Source: an uncultured Prevotella sp.
GTDB lineage: Bacteria > Bacteroidota > Bacteroidia > Bacteroidales > Bacteroidaceae
Assembly (NCBI GenBank): GCA_900540885.1
Contig: UQHJ01000001.1
Location: 1 to 64,000 of the forward strand
Length of the DNA stretch: 64,000 bases
Reading direction: 5' to 3'
Shown piece by piece: positions 41,765 to 51,166 of this stretch. The notes beneath the pieces are model-generated. The model searched no databases. It was not told the origin of the DNA and saw only the letters and a list, made by a program, of their open reading frames with translations. The first letter of the stretch is position 1. Every line of letters starts with the position of its first letter. The position numbers were made by a program, and so were the translations under genes.

Positions 41765-43183
41765 TTACTTAGTCGTTTTTTTGTTCCTTGTGGCAGTTTT
41801 GCGTGTTGTAGCTCGTTTTGAATCTACTTTTTTGGTTGGTTGCTCGTCTTCAAGAGGTATGACTTCAGCTTCAGGAGCTTCCTCTTTTTCGTAACGTGCC
41901 AACATGTTTTGCAACTTTGAGATTTCTTTGTTCTTGATTTCGAGTTCGTCGCCTTGGTTCTTAATGGTGGTAAGCAAAGAGTTGAGTTCCTCGTTGTCAA
42001 TGTCGAGCGGATAGCGATCGTTTACGCGTGTGATGAAGTCGCCAAGAATGTTCATGTAGTTGGTGAATGCATCGTAGGGAGAGTCATAAATGCCTCGATA
42101 GCCACCATAGCTGTTGGCCTTTGTACTCATGAAGCGTAAGTTGTTAGACGCTTGAAGGTAATCAAAGTCTTGCATCAAACGACGGTCACGACAGATGCGT
42201 ACGCGGTCGGCAATAGAGTAGAGTTTGTTAAAGGCTTCGCGTTGCATAACGTTGCCCAGCCATGGTGAGAGGTCGCGCTCTTCGTCTACCCATGAAGTGG
42301 GGTAGGTAACAGTAAGATCGCCTGCGGACTTTACACGGCCACAAATTTCTGAGGGAGTGCTGAAAGTGATACCGCGCTTCTTGAATTGTGCGGGTAGCGC
42401 CTTCATAAAGTCCAGAATGTTTGATGACAGCGGTTGGAAAATGCCTAAGGCGCAAAGTTCCATAAAGATGTTTACTACTTGTTCTTCCTCTGGCAGTTGG
42501 GCAATCCAATCAGCGTAGGTGTCGGCAAAGAGAGGATATTCGCTCCATGAAGAGTCGTTGAAACGGAATGAAATGTCCTCAGATAGAGAGTAGTCGCGAA
42601 GCAGAAGTTTAAGGCGTGGGTCGCGGCAGCAGTTGTAAACGAAGTGCGGACTCTTCCAACCTAATACGTGCTTAGCACCTTCGGCCAACATACCCTTAAA
42701 TCCCATTGAAGCTACGAGTTCGCCAATGTCGTCAGAGTAGATAAGACATGAGTTACGGAATATCTTAGGTTCTTGGCCAAAGAGTGACTTTACTTTTTGA
42801 CAAAGACGGGTCACTTCGTCACGGAAGGTTTCTTCGTTGATGAGTGAAGAGAAACCATGTGAGTAGGGTTCAGCAAGAAATTCAACACAGCCTGTATCGT
42901 TTAACTCTTGTAGAAGTTCAATACATTGTGGTGCGTGGTTCTCCAACTGTTCAATGGCACAACCTGAGAGCGAAATGGCGCATTTAAATTCACCTGGATT
43001 GGCATGAGCCATTTCGATGAGTGCTTGCAGTGCAGGTACGTATGAGCGTTCGGCCGTTTCGGTTATAGAACGGGCATTCTCGTAGTCATCGTAATAATAG
43101 TGGTCAGTGCCGATGTCGAAAAAGCGGTAGCGCTTTAGGTGGATATTTTGATGTATCTCGAAATATAGACAAACTGTTTTCAT
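41765..43183 (-). CDS. Glycoside hydrolase family 57 alpha-amylase-like enzyme
   Basis: Protein of 472 residues. The GH57 barrel opens MKTVCLYFEIHQNIHLKRYR and has family blocks such as CAISLSGCAIEQL, EFLAEPYSHGFSSL (with Glu/His of the active-site region) and FRNSCLIYSDDIGELVASMG. GH57 enzymes cut or transfer alpha-glucan chains. The last ~75 residues are a coiled coil and a basic Lys/Thr tail (KRATTRKTATRNKKTTK). It is the third gene of the glycogen operon and probably acts on intracellular glycogen, since there is no signal peptide. Confidence 0.9.
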   Translation of the reverse strand: MKTVCLYFEIHQNIHLKRYRFFDIGTDHYYYDDYENARSITETAERSYVPALQALIEMAHANPGEFKCAISLSGCAIEQLENHAPQCIELLQELNDTGCVEFLAEPYSHGFSSLINEETFRDEVTRLCQKVKSLFGQEPKIFRNSCLIYSDDIGELVASMGFKGMLAEGAKHVLGWKSPHFVYNCCRDPRLKLLLRDYSLSEDISFRFNDSSWSEYPLFADTYADWIAQLPEEEQVVNIFMELCALGIFQPLSSNILDFMKALPAQFKKRGITFSTPSEICGRVKSAGDLTVTYPTSWVDEERDLSPWLGNVMQREAFNKLYSIADRVRICRDRRLMQDFDYLQASNNLRFMSTKANSYGGYRGIYDSPYDAFTNYMNILGDFITRVNDRYPLDIDNEELNSLLTTIKNQGDELEIKNKEISKLQNMLARYEKEEAPEAEVIPLEDEQPTKKVDSKRATTRKTATRNKKTTK

Positions 43184-43215
43184 GATGCGTATTTTAAGAA
43201 TGGTGTGGTATGGGG

Positions 43216-44487
43216 TTAGATGAGCTGGTTATAAACGTCGTAGATGCGTTTTCCTACTTTCTCCCATGTGATTTGGTCAACTTCTTTCTTTCCTTCTTCT
43301 TTCAAATATTGGTGGAGCGATTCGTTGGTGCAGATAGAGTACATAGCGTCAGCCATAGCATTAATGTCCCAATAATCGGTCTTAATGCACTTATCAAGTA
43401 TCTCGGCACAACCGCTTTGTTTTGAGATGATAGAAGGAACTCCGCATTGCATGGCTTCAAGTGGTGAAATACCGAATGGCTCACTAACAGAAGGCATTAC
43501 GTAAACGTCGGAGTCAGCGAAGGCTTCATAAACTTGCTGTCCGCGCATAAAGCCTGGAAAGTGGAATCGGTCGGCTATGCCGCGTGCTGCAACCATGTTG
43601 ATCATGTCGTTCATCATATCGCCCGAACCAGCCATGCAGAAGCGTATGTTGTGTGTACGTTGCAACACGAGTGAAGCTGCTTCAACAAAGTATTCAGGCC
43701 CCTTCTGCATCGTTATGCGGCCAAGGAATGTTACAACTTTTTCCTTGCGATGTTCATGCTCTTTGCGTCGTTCTTCAACCATGTTGAGAATGTCTTGCGA
43801 CAAGGGGTAAACGGCATTGTGCATGGTAATGACCTTGGCGGGATCTTGGTGATAGTGGTTGATAACGGTCTGTCGTGTAAGTTCAGACACACACATGATG
43901 CAGTCGGCATGATCCATACCATCCTTCTCAATACCATAAACGGTGGGGTTGACATGGCCGCGTGAGCGGTCGAAGTCAGTAGCGTGTACGTGAATTACAA
44001 GCGGTTTGCCACTAACGCTTTTGGCATGTATGCCAGCAGGGTAGGTGAGCCAGTCATGAGCATGAATGATATCGTATTCTTGCTGCCGAGCAATGACACC
44101 TGCTACGATAGAGTAGTTATTAATTTCGTCTTGTAAGTTGTCAGGATACCGTCCCGAAAATTCGATGCAACCGAGTTCATCAGTCAAGCGATAGTTAAAG
44201 TCGGCATAAATATTGTCGCGTAAAGCGTAGTAAAGCTCTGGCGACATTTTATTTCCTAAGCGTTGCTTTACATAGTCGTAGTCAACATCACGCCACACGA
44301 TAGGTGTTTCGCTCATGCCGATGATGTTCATAAAACTTTTGTCTTCATCGCCCCATGGCTTGGGTAGGCAAAAGGTTATATGTACATCAGGTTGTACGGA
44401 TAAGCCTTTGGTGATGCCGTAGCTGGCTGTTCCTAAACCGCCGAGGATATGTGGGGGAAATTCCCAGCCAAACATGAGAACTTTCAT
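43216..44487 (-). CDS. GT-B glycosyltransferase, glycogen synthase-like
   Basis: Protein of 423 residues, start 44487 (MKVLMFGWEFPPHILGGLGT), chosen because the GT-B fold begins there and the upstream 18 codons are unlike a leader. GGLGTASYGI is the nucleotide-sugar synthase motif near the N-terminus; SEPFGISPLEAMQCGVPSI near 330 is the donor-binding E(x7)E region. It probably elongates alpha-1,4-glucan. A hairpin (44511-44573) separates it from the debranching enzyme gene upstream. Confidence 0.9.
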   Translation of the reverse strand: MKVLMFGWEFPPHILGGLGTASYGITKGLSVQPDVHITFCLPKPWGDEDKSFMNIIGMSETPIVWRDVDYDYVKQRLGNKMSPELYYALRDNIYADFNYRLTDELGCIEFSGRYPDNLQDEINNYSIVAGVIARQQEYDIIHAHDWLTYPAGIHAKSVSGKPLVIHVHATDFDRSRGHVNPTVYGIEKDGMDHADCIMCVSELTRQTVINHYHQDPAKVITMHNAVYPLSQDILNMVEERRKEHEHRKEKVVTFLGRITMQKGPEYFVEAASLVLQRTHNIRFCMAGSGDMMNDMINMVAARGIADRFHFPGFMRGQQVYEAFADSDVYVMPSVSEPFGISPLEAMQCGVPSIISKQSGCAEILDKCIKTDYWDINAMADAMYSICTNESLHQYLKEEGKKEVDQITWEKVGKRIYDVYNQLI

Positions 44488-44510
44488 AGCTGTTTGATTA
44501 GTTGTTTTGT

Positions 44511-44573
44511 AAGGAGTAATGGTAGCGTGTAAATAGCACACGCTTCATCTAAAGCGTGAACTCGCTTACTCCT
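44511..44573 (-). repeat. Hairpin inside the glycogen operon
   Basis: AAGGAGTAATGGTAGCG pairs with CGCTTACTCCTT, with an inner GCGTGTAAATAGCACACGC hairpin. It ends 2 bases before the debranching gene's stop and could tune mRNA stability between the two cistrons. Confidence 0.6.
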
Positions 44574-44574
44574 T

Positions 44575-46533
44575 TTATTCCATGGCATTATTGTATTTTT
44601 CAAGTAGTCGGAGGGCACGTAAAATGCCACTGACATTCATTGCGAACGAGATAGCACCACGACCGTGGAACGGAGGATTACCGTCAAACAATTCAGGTAT
44701 AGTACCAATGCAATGATAGAAGAGTTCCTCTTCAAATCCGATGAGCTTACGCTCAATGTAGTTGACACCACTCATGCGATATACGCGGAGGTAAGCTTCA
44801 AGATAGAAACCTGTAAGCCAAGGCCATGCGGTACCTTGGTGATAGGCTAAGTCGCGTTGAGTCTGTGGTCCCGTGTACATAGGGTCGTATCCGCCACTTT
44901 GTGGGGAGAGAGAGCGTATTCCCTTAGGCGTAACAAGTTCTTTTGTACAGATGTCGAGCACAGATTTGCGCTCCTTCATGTCGAGGGGCGAATAGTCGAA
45001 AGCTATGGCAAAGAGTTGGTTGGGGCGAACGCTCCAATCCATCATTTGTCCGTCAACGTAGTCAAGCAGATAGCCATATTCGTTTAGGAATACTTCTTTA
45101 AATGATTTGGCTACCTTTTCTGCAGTCTTTGCTACTTCAAACTTTAGGCCTTGGTATTCTTCGCTGCCATTCTCGTCAATAAGTTGTTCAAAGAATTTGA
45201 GCGCATTATACCAAAGTGCATTAAATTCAACAATGTAGCCAGAGCGTGGTACAATAGGACGGCCGCCCGACTGAGAGTTCATCCACGTAATGGCTTTATC
45301 GCGTCCGTTAGCGTAAAGCAATCCGTTGTCGTGAATAAAGAGGTTGGGGTGTCCACCATTCCAAATATAGTCCATTATATCCTTGAAAAGTTTGCCGTAC
45401 TTTTCATAGCATATTTTTCTTGAAGTATATTTGGCATATTGTTGTATCGTCCAAGTGGCCCACAGCAGTGTGTCGGGTTGTTCCATTTCATAAATGTCAA
45501 CCGACATGGGTTCTTTGTTAATAAAGTTTTGAATGCCTTTGGCTGCGGTTGCCATGTATTCTTCAAAACGTTCTTTTTCGCCAATAGCGAGTGTGAGTCC
45601 TGGTAAAGAAATAAAGGTGTCGCGTGCGCGGGGCTTGAACCAAGGATAACCAGCTAATATATAGGACTCATTATCTTTGTTAACTCTAAATTGGTGTGCA
45701 GCGTTAACTAAGCAATGATAGAAGCTATCACGATGGTCGATTTGACTAATTTCCTTTTCCATTAAAGCATTGATCTCCTTTGCTTCGATGGGGGCTATAC
45801 CTGCGCTGAATACGATGCTTTCGCCTTTCTTGATAGGCATCTCAAAATATCCAGGAACGAGCAAGTCTTCTGTGGCATTGTAGCCACGTTCACGTTCTTT
45901 GGGGTAGTCCATGCCTCTATACCAATCAGGGCAATAGTGCCAATCATTGACTTTTGACGTCTGCATGTACAAGTCGGGATAGCCTTGGTAAAGGCACATA
46001 CGAATACCATTTTCAACTTCGTCGTAACTCTTGTTGGCAACGTTGTTCTCGTGTGTCCACTGACGCACGCTTCGGAATGCTAAGAAGGGACGAAGTCTTA
46101 GTGTCGTTTCGGAATGAGCATCTAATAAAGTGTAGCGCACGTAGATGCGGTGAATGGAAGTGTCGAAACTGAGTTCTTTGCGTAATAGAACACCGCCTAC
46201 ACGATAGGTCCATGTGGGGACTTGCTCCCATTCAAAACTAACAATGTATTTATGTCCTTTAGGACTATAGTTCTCGCCTTGATATTTATGCAGTCCTAAA
46301 TTAAACTCAGCACCGTGTTGAATAATGGTCTCGTCAAGTGAAGAGAGTAACACGTGGTTCTCATCGTCTAATTCTGGCACGGGAATAACTAACAACCCGT
46401 CATATTTTCTAATATTGCATCCTACCAAGGTTGTAGAACAATAAGCGCCCGTTCTGTTGGTAATAAGCATCTCTTTATACAGAGAGTCTTGCAGATTGGT
46501 CATTTGCGCTTTATCGAATCTTAGATAGCACAT
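44575..46533 (-). CDS. Glycogen debranching enzyme (amylo-1,6-glucosidase type)
   Basis: Protein of 652 residues. Start 46533 (MCYLRFDKAQMTNLQDSLYK) is used; the frame stays open 28 codons further upstream without conserved sequence. An N-terminal beta domain (NRTGAYCSTTLVGCNIRKYD) leads to an (alpha/alpha)6 barrel with YPWFKPRARDTFISLPGLTL and SVRPNQLFAIAFDYSPL, the GDE/GH133 catalytic region with Asp/Glu acids (RDTF). It removes alpha-1,6 branches of glycogen. First gene of the operon. Confidence 0.92.
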   Translation of the reverse strand: MCYLRFDKAQMTNLQDSLYKEMLITNRTGAYCSTTLVGCNIRKYDGLLVIPVPELDDENHVLLSSLDETIIQHGAEFNLGLHKYQGENYSPKGHKYIVSFEWEQVPTWTYRVGGVLLRKELSFDTSIHRIYVRYTLLDAHSETTLRLRPFLAFRSVRQWTHENNVANKSYDEVENGIRMCLYQGYPDLYMQTSKVNDWHYCPDWYRGMDYPKERERGYNATEDLLVPGYFEMPIKKGESIVFSAGIAPIEAKEINALMEKEISQIDHRDSFYHCLVNAAHQFRVNKDNESYILAGYPWFKPRARDTFISLPGLTLAIGEKERFEEYMATAAKGIQNFINKEPMSVDIYEMEQPDTLLWATWTIQQYAKYTSRKICYEKYGKLFKDIMDYIWNGGHPNLFIHDNGLLYANGRDKAITWMNSQSGGRPIVPRSGYIVEFNALWYNALKFFEQLIDENGSEEYQGLKFEVAKTAEKVAKSFKEVFLNEYGYLLDYVDGQMMDWSVRPNQLFAIAFDYSPLDMKERKSVLDICTKELVTPKGIRSLSPQSGGYDPMYTGPQTQRDLAYHQGTAWPWLTGFYLEAYLRVYRMSGVNYIERKLIGFEEELFYHCIGTIPELFDGNPPFHGRGAISFAMNVSGILRALRLLEKYNNAME

Positions 46534-46681
46534 GGCGTTTATGATGATTTTAAGGTTTGTTTTATGTCGTATTTGTAAGGTGTATTTTGCAATGATATGT
46601 AAATGTTGGTTTCCCAATTGTAAAATACGGCCTACAATCGGCTTAGTTGAATTGTAGCTGTCGTTCTTCTAAAACGGCACT

Positions 46682-46689
46682 CAAAAGTA
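46682..46689 (-). promoter_or_regulatory. -7 box of the glycogen operon
   Basis: CAAAAGTA on the plus strand, TACTTTTG on the minus strand, about 150 bases before the debranching start. The gap 46534-47003 holds this and the divergent Crp promoter, nothing else recognised. Confidence 0.6.
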
Positions 46690-46779
46690 GAAAAAAAAGT
46701 AGAGATAAGAAGAGTTTTTCTTAAAAAAATAGATTTCTTCACGTTTTTGTAACACAAGATAGCAAAAATGGATGAAAAG

Positions 46780-46811
46780 TTTGGCAGTTTTTAATGTATT
46801 GCCTACCTTTG
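46780..46811 (+). promoter_or_regulatory. Promoter of the Crp/Fnr gene
   Basis: TTTG at 46780-46783 and TACCTTTG at 46804-46811, 20-base spacer. The leader of about 185 bases is long and contains GTGCCTTGAGGTGCGCAAG, a weak hairpin. Confidence 0.65.
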
Positions 46812-47003
46812 CTTTATATGGGACTTTCAAAAACGAAGTGTTTAATCAATTTATCACGCGTTTTTGTTGCCTTATGCTAAACTTAAAGCTTAATCTATTT
46901 ACTATTTAAAAAGGAACCCATCTGAGTGTGCCTTGAGGTGCGCAAGCCTAAGGGTGCAATAAGATGAGCGCAATTTTACATTAGCCTAAAATTATTAGGT
47001 ACC

Positions 47004-47708
47004 ATGACAAGATTAGAAAAATTTGATAAAAGTAAGACGGCTCGTTCTTTGACTGAGATTTGGGAGTTGCTGAATGAAGATGAGCGACAGTATCTTTGTG
47101 AAAATATTCGGGTAGAGCGTTTTAAGAAAAATGAGATAATATATAAGGAAGGCGATCAGCCCGACAATTTGTTGTGCCTTCTTTCGGGAAAGGTAAAGAT
47201 ATATCGTGAGGGCTTAGGTGGTCGTTCTTTGACTAACCGCGTGCTGCGTCCTGTACAATATTTTGGCTATCGTGCTTCAATGGCTGGTGAAACGTATGTG
47301 ACGAGTGCTTCAGCTTTTGAAGAGAGCGTGATAGTAATCGTGTCAATGCGTGTCATGTTTCGTCTGATGGAGCGTAACGTGCGGTTATGTCATTTCTTTA
47401 TGCACGCTTTGGCGGTCGACTTAGGCAAGGCAGATCAGCGCATTGTTAGTATAACTCAGAAGCACATACGCGGACGTTTAGCTGAGACGCTGCTCGATTT
47501 GCTTGACGTCTATGGATATGGTAACGACGGAGAGACCTTAGACTTGCACATTACGCGTGAAGACATGGCCAATCTGTCGAATATGACAACGAGCAATGCT
47601 ATTCGAACGCTCTCAACCTTTGCCTCAGAAGGACTCGTCGAAGTGCATGGTCGTTATATTAAACTCTTAGATGTTGCTGCCTTGCAACAAATTTCAGACA
47701 ACGGATAA
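47004..47708 (+). CDS. Crp/Fnr-family transcriptional regulator
   Basis: Protein of 234 residues. A cyclic-nucleotide-binding-like beta-roll (NEIIYKEGDQPDNLLCLLSG, about 45-130) is followed by a dimer helix and a winged HTH (ITREDMANLSNMTTSNAIRT, about 175-200). No cysteine set for an FeS cluster is seen, so it is not an Fnr-type oxygen sensor; the effector is unknown. It is divergent from the glycogen operon, whose control it might exert. Confidence 0.9.
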   Translation: MTRLEKFDKSKTARSLTEIWELLNEDERQYLCENIRVERFKKNEIIYKEGDQPDNLLCLLSGKVKIYREGLGGRSLTNRVLRPVQYFGYRASMAGETYVTSASAFEESVIVIVSMRVMFRLMERNVRLCHFFMHALAVDLGKADQRIVSITQKHIRGRLAETLLDLLDVYGYGNDGETLDLHITREDMANLSNMTTSNAIRTLSTFASEGLVEVHGRYIKLLDVAALQQISDNG

Positions 47709-47736
47709 GCAAGTTTCTTGTTTGGTCTTAAAAGCT

Positions 47737-47791
47737 GATCAGCTAACTACACATATTTAATAGTGTGTAGTTAGCTGATTTTTTGTTGTTG
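47737..47791 (+). terminator. Rho-independent terminator after the Crp/Fnr gene
   Basis: GATCAGCTAACTACACA pairs with TGTGTAGTTAGCTGAT, followed by TTTTTTG. Confidence 0.85.
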
Positions 47792-47872
47792 AATGAGTCT
47801 ATCCTCTTTAGTAAAAAAGGGGGGATCATCTGTTATGTGATTTTCTGCCGACCTTGCATGCTCCTGCAATAA

Positions 47873-47956
47873 TTAACCATATATTACTCACGTTTAAAAA
47901 TTGCAGTTTGAAATCCTCACAAAATGTTTCAGAACGCCCTAAATAGGCATTGAGCT
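47873..47956 (+). repeat. 84-bp direct repeat, left copy
   Basis: From TTAACCATATATTACTCACG to CCTAAATAGGCATTGAGCT; about 93% identical to 49146-49230 in the same orientation. It includes the ATTGCAGTTT tip motif. The stretch 47957-48517 that follows is decayed: a 76-codon minus-strand frame (47939-48169) has no recognisable product, and no intact gene is seen. Confidence 0.85.
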
Positions 47957-48517
47957 GTAAGCAGTCAATTTAGGGCATACCCCAAAGAGTAGGCACTTTT
48001 TAGTGCCGACCTTTATTGACTTTGTTAAAAAATCGATTGTAAATTCACATTGTGGACTACTCCAGTCCGATACAAGAGGGTAGGAGTGAAGGATAATCTC
48101 TGCAACTCTCAAAGATTTTTTGAAAAACTTATAAAGGGTGTTCCAAACTGAACTGCCATGAAGCTTCACCGTACTAATGATACTATAGTTTCCATTTGAG
48201 CACCTAAATCACTTCCCAAATGAAATGAGTTGTTGCGTGCTGTGGGTAAGCACTTTATTGCTCAAGAAAAATGACTGAAGGGATTGACCATGAGGTAAAG
48301 CCTCTGTTTGGTACTTGAAATAAAAGCGTTCTTAATCTTCGTTGCTGTACATATTTTAAAGATTTTTGTTCAGCGCATAGATATAAACTTTAGAGGTAAG
48401 CCCTAATTTGACTGCTTACATAATGTAATAATACGGATTTTGAATACCCAACCCACTAAGGCGCAGAGCATATCTCGTAAAATGGGTTCGTTATCGCTTC
48501 TTTCTCTTTCCAAACAA

Positions 48518-48778
48518 TTATGAATGCGACCCAAGACGAACTAGTTTTATAATGTTTTCTTCTTTATCGTACCAAATAAGAAGATAATCATCTTCAACGT
48601 GACATTCCATATAGTCCTTCCACTCACCCTTCAATTGATGAGGTTAAAACTCTGATGGAATATCTTCTCCCTTTGCAAGTTTTTCTACAATTGAGAATAG
48701 TAACTTAACCTTATTAAGGTCTTTACTAAAACGCTTGTAGTCTTTCTTGAATTGGGAAGTTTTACGAACTTCCTTCAT
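48518..48778 (-). pseudogene. YafQ/RelE-type toxin gene with an in-frame stop
   Basis: From ATG 48778 the minus strand reads MKEVRKTSQFKKDYKRFSKD, then LAKGEDIPSEF, a TAA at codon 45 (48646-48644), then PHQLKGEWKDYMECHVEDDY and LLIWYDKEENIIKLVRLGSH to a stop at 48518. This is the YafQ/RelE mRNA-interferase pattern (PHxLKGEW, ECH, LLIW, LVRLGSHS) over 86 codons. A single AAA to TAA change would explain the stop. The toxin is truncated and should be inactive. Its start is 2 bases after the antitoxin stop. Confidence 0.82.
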
Positions 48779-48780
48779 AC

Positions 48781-49020
48781 TCAGTTCATTGAAGACATGA
48801 AACGTTCTAAACTATCCATGCAAACAACCCCCGCATCGTTGCCCTCTTTAGCTTCTTTCATAGCAGCTATGGTTACATCATTCGGCTGTTCTGAATCTAT
48901 GTTTTCATCAGATGCTGCATTGTTTACATTTAATATCTTAACTCCATGAATTGCCTTTAACACAGCTTTCAAATGTATTAGGATAGAAGGGCTATCTATT
49001 TCTAATGTCAATGTTGTCAT
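48781..49020 (-). CDS. Antitoxin of a type II toxin-antitoxin pair
   Basis: Protein of 79 residues, MTTLTLEIDSPSILIHLKAV and then a variable acidic middle and the C-terminal SLERFMSSM helix. It is directly upstream of the broken toxin gene in the usual antitoxin-toxin order. The N-terminal strand-helix fits a ribbon-helix-helix or a short Bacteroidetes antitoxin family; the family is not certain. It looks intact. Confidence 0.7.
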   Translation of the reverse strand: MTTLTLEIDSPSILIHLKAVLKAIHGVKILNVNNAASDENIDSEQPNDVTIAAMKEAKEGNDAGVVCMDSLERFMSSMN

Positions 49021-49099
49021 AATATAAGCATTTTTATTTTATGCAAAGATAGAGTATATCTTCCATCTTAACAAGAATTTTGACACTGATTTTCAAATA

Positions 49100-49145
49100 C
49101 TCAAGTTTCGGATTTAGCAAGGGCGGGCTGAATCCGAAACTTCAG
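49100..49145. repeat. Hairpin repeat, inverted copy of 36387-36432
   Basis: CTCAAGTTTCGGATT, loop TAGCAAGGGCGGGCTG, AATCCGAAACTTCAG. It is the reverse of the hairpin at 36387 and touches the right-hand direct repeat. Confidence 0.8.
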
Positions 49146-49230
49146 TTAACCATATATTACTCACGTTTAAAAATTGCAGTTTGAAATCCTCTACGAAATG
49201 TTTCAGAATGTCCTAAATAGGCATTGGGCT
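49146..49230 (+). repeat. 84-bp direct repeat, right copy
   Basis: Matches 47873-47956 with one extra base (CTCTACG against CTCACA) and a few substitutions. The two copies enclose the toxin-antitoxin remains. Confidence 0.85.
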
Positions 49231-49590
49231 TACGTATATTTTACCTACGATGTTTTTTGCTTTCATGTTTCATTTTTATGTTTCAACTTATTGATTATCA
49301 ATACTTTCGAAGGCTGAAACATACGACTTTTATGTTTCATTTTTAGTTTCAATGTTTCATACTCTAAAAACACTGAGGGAGCGAAACAAAAACACTGTGG
49401 GAGCGATTTCAAAACCCAATGGGAGCGAAACAAAAACACTGAGGGAGCGTGAAAGCGCTCCCTCAGTGTTTTGAAGAATGAAACATGAAACTAAAAGTGA
49501 AACATTGAAGTCGTATGTTTCATATTTCTAAATGACTGATATTCAATTATTTTATAACGAAAAATGAAACATGAAAGATAAATCAAAGGT
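49231..49590. repeat. Long-armed element with four 22-bp tandem units (copy 2)
   Basis: Arms of about 100 bases (TTTCATGTTTCATTTTTATG against GAAACATGAAAG-type right arm) enclose four units ending GGGAGCG at 49383, 49405, 49427 and 49449, an exact 22-bp period; unit sequence AAACACTGNGGGAGCGA. A short complement CGCTCCCTCAGTGTTTT follows the fourth unit and folds back on it. It fills the gap before mlaF and is a diverged copy of 2888-3262. Confidence 0.85.
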
Positions 49591-49631
49591 ACTGAAAACG
49601 TATGGATATATGTGAGCCAAATTGCAGTTTA

Positions 49632-50396
49632 CTATTTCCCCTCCTGCTCCACCTTCTTCACCTTGCGGAACAAGTCTGAAGCAAATATAAAACTATTCAG
49701 GCGTTCATTATCTGACGACATAACATCGTCCTTTGTGCCCTCCCACTCGTTATGACCTTGATAGATATAAAGTATGTGTTCACCAATACCCATCACTGAA
49801 TTCATATCGTGCGTATTAATAATTGTGGTCGTGTTGTACTCTGTGGTAATATCATGTATCAGTTCATCAATTACCAACGACGTTTTTGGGTCAAGACCTG
49901 AGTTTGGTTCGTCACAGAATAGATACTTAGGATTGAGCGCAATAGCACGAGCTATAGCCACACGTTTCTGCATACCACCCGATATTTCGCCAGGAAACTT
50001 TGCCCCAGCGTCCGACAGGTTGACACGGTCTAAGCAGAATTGCGCACGACGTAAACGTTCCTTATAACTATCGTTAGAGAACATATCAAGCGGAAACATT
50101 ACATTCTCCAACACTGACATCGAGTCGAACAAGGCCGCATTTTGAAATATCATCCCCATTTCTCTACGCAGCAAAGCACGCTCGCGCTTCGTCATTTGCA
50201 TAAAACTACGTCCGTCGTAAAGCACATCTCCTTGCGTGGGTTCAAATAGGCCAACGATGTTCTTTATTAACACCGTCTTGCCCGAACCGCTCTGACCGAT
50301 AATAAGGTTGGTCTTTCCACTCTCAAATGTTGAAGTGATTCCCTTCAAGACTTCTTTCCCATCAAACGATTTGTGTAAATTCTTTATTTCGATCAT
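49632..50396 (-). CDS. mlaF: Phospholipid-transport ABC ATPase (MlaF-like)
   Basis: Protein of 254 residues. Walker A GQSGSGKT, signature ISGGMQKRVAIARAIALNPK, Walker B YLFCDEPNSGLDP, the Mla-type set. It energises lipid movement between inner and outer membranes. It overlaps the mlaE stop by 4 bases, so both are one operon. No mlaD-like gene is in this window. Confidence 0.93.
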   Translation of the reverse strand: MIEIKNLHKSFDGKEVLKGITSTFESGKTNLIIGQSGSGKTVLIKNIVGLFEPTQGDVLYDGRSFMQMTKRERALLRREMGMIFQNAALFDSMSVLENVMFPLDMFSNDSYKERLRRAQFCLDRVNLSDAGAKFPGEISGGMQKRVAIARAIALNPKYLFCDEPNSGLDPKTSLVIDELIHDITTEYNTTTIINTHDMNSVMGIGEHILYIYQGHNEWEGTKDDVMSSDNERLNSFIFASDLFRKVKKVEQEGK

Positions 50397-51139
50397 GATA
50401 GCAACTGTGTAAGGAATAGGTCAAAGAATAAGATTAACATAGAGCACGACACGACGGCATTGGTACTTGCTTTGCCCACTTCTATACTACCTCCTTCTAC
50501 ATTATAACCATAGAAGGACGAAACGCTTGAAATGATAAAGGCAAAGAACAACGACTTGATTACGCCCATCCAGAAGAACCATTGCGTAAACGAGTGTTGA
50601 AGACCAGCCGTGAGGTCTGACGGTGTAATAATATGTCCGATATAAGCCGTTGCATACGCACCGATTATACCAGTGAATGTACTAAAGATTACCAAGAATG
50701 GCATAATGGTTATCAATCCCACTATTTTAGGCAGGATGAGGAACGACGCAGGATTTACGCCCATAATCTCAAGCGCATCAATCTGTTGCGTTGTGCGCAT
50801 CGTTCCTAACTCTGAAGCAATGTTTGAACCGACCTTACCCGAAAGTATCAAACACATAATACTTGACGAGAACTCCAACAACATGATTTCACGCGTAACG
50901 TAGCCAGACACCCAAAGTGGCATCCACGGGCTCTGCACATTCAGCTTTATCTGAATACAGATTACGGCACCGATAAAGAAGGAGATAAGCAACACGATAC
51001 CGATTGAGTCAACGCCCAGCTGTACCATTTCCTTTACGTATTGTTTCAAAAACATACGCATACGTTCGGGACGCGAGAAGGTGCGCCCCAACAACATTAA
51101 ATAACGCCCGAAGGCATTTAAAAACTTTATAATTATCAT
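50393..51139 (-). CDS. mlaE: Phospholipid-transport ABC permease (MlaE-like)
   Basis: Inner-membrane protein of 248 residues with five or six helices. The MlaE signature is visible: SFFIGAVICIQIKLNVQSP, LEFSSSIMCLILSGKVGSNI, ASELGTMRTTQQIDALEIMG (the EQIDAL-type cytoplasmic loop that contacts the ATPase). Start MIIIKFLNAFGRY fits the family. It follows the porE-like gene. Confidence 0.93.
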   Translation of the reverse strand: MIIIKFLNAFGRYLMLLGRTFSRPERMRMFLKQYVKEMVQLGVDSIGIVLLISFFIGAVICIQIKLNVQSPWMPLWVSGYVTREIMLLEFSSSIMCLILSGKVGSNIASELGTMRTTQQIDALEIMGVNPASFLILPKIVGLITIMPFLVIFSTFTGIIGAYATAYIGHIITPSDLTAGLQHSFTQWFFWMGVIKSLFFAFIISSVSSFYGYNVEGGSIEVGKASTNAVVSCSMLILFFDLFLTQLLS

Positions 51140-51166
51140 TTGATTTCTTCGTTTTACCCCACAACT

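Noticed and set aside
47939..48169. A real 76-residue protein or transposase piece
   Set aside because: No start signal, no recognised motif, and the surrounding 500 bases are out of frame in all readings that I followed; left as decayed DNA.
49371..49449. The four 22-bp units as a small CRISPR array
   Set aside because: The units are directly adjacent with no unique spacers of constant length, and no cas gene is in the window.
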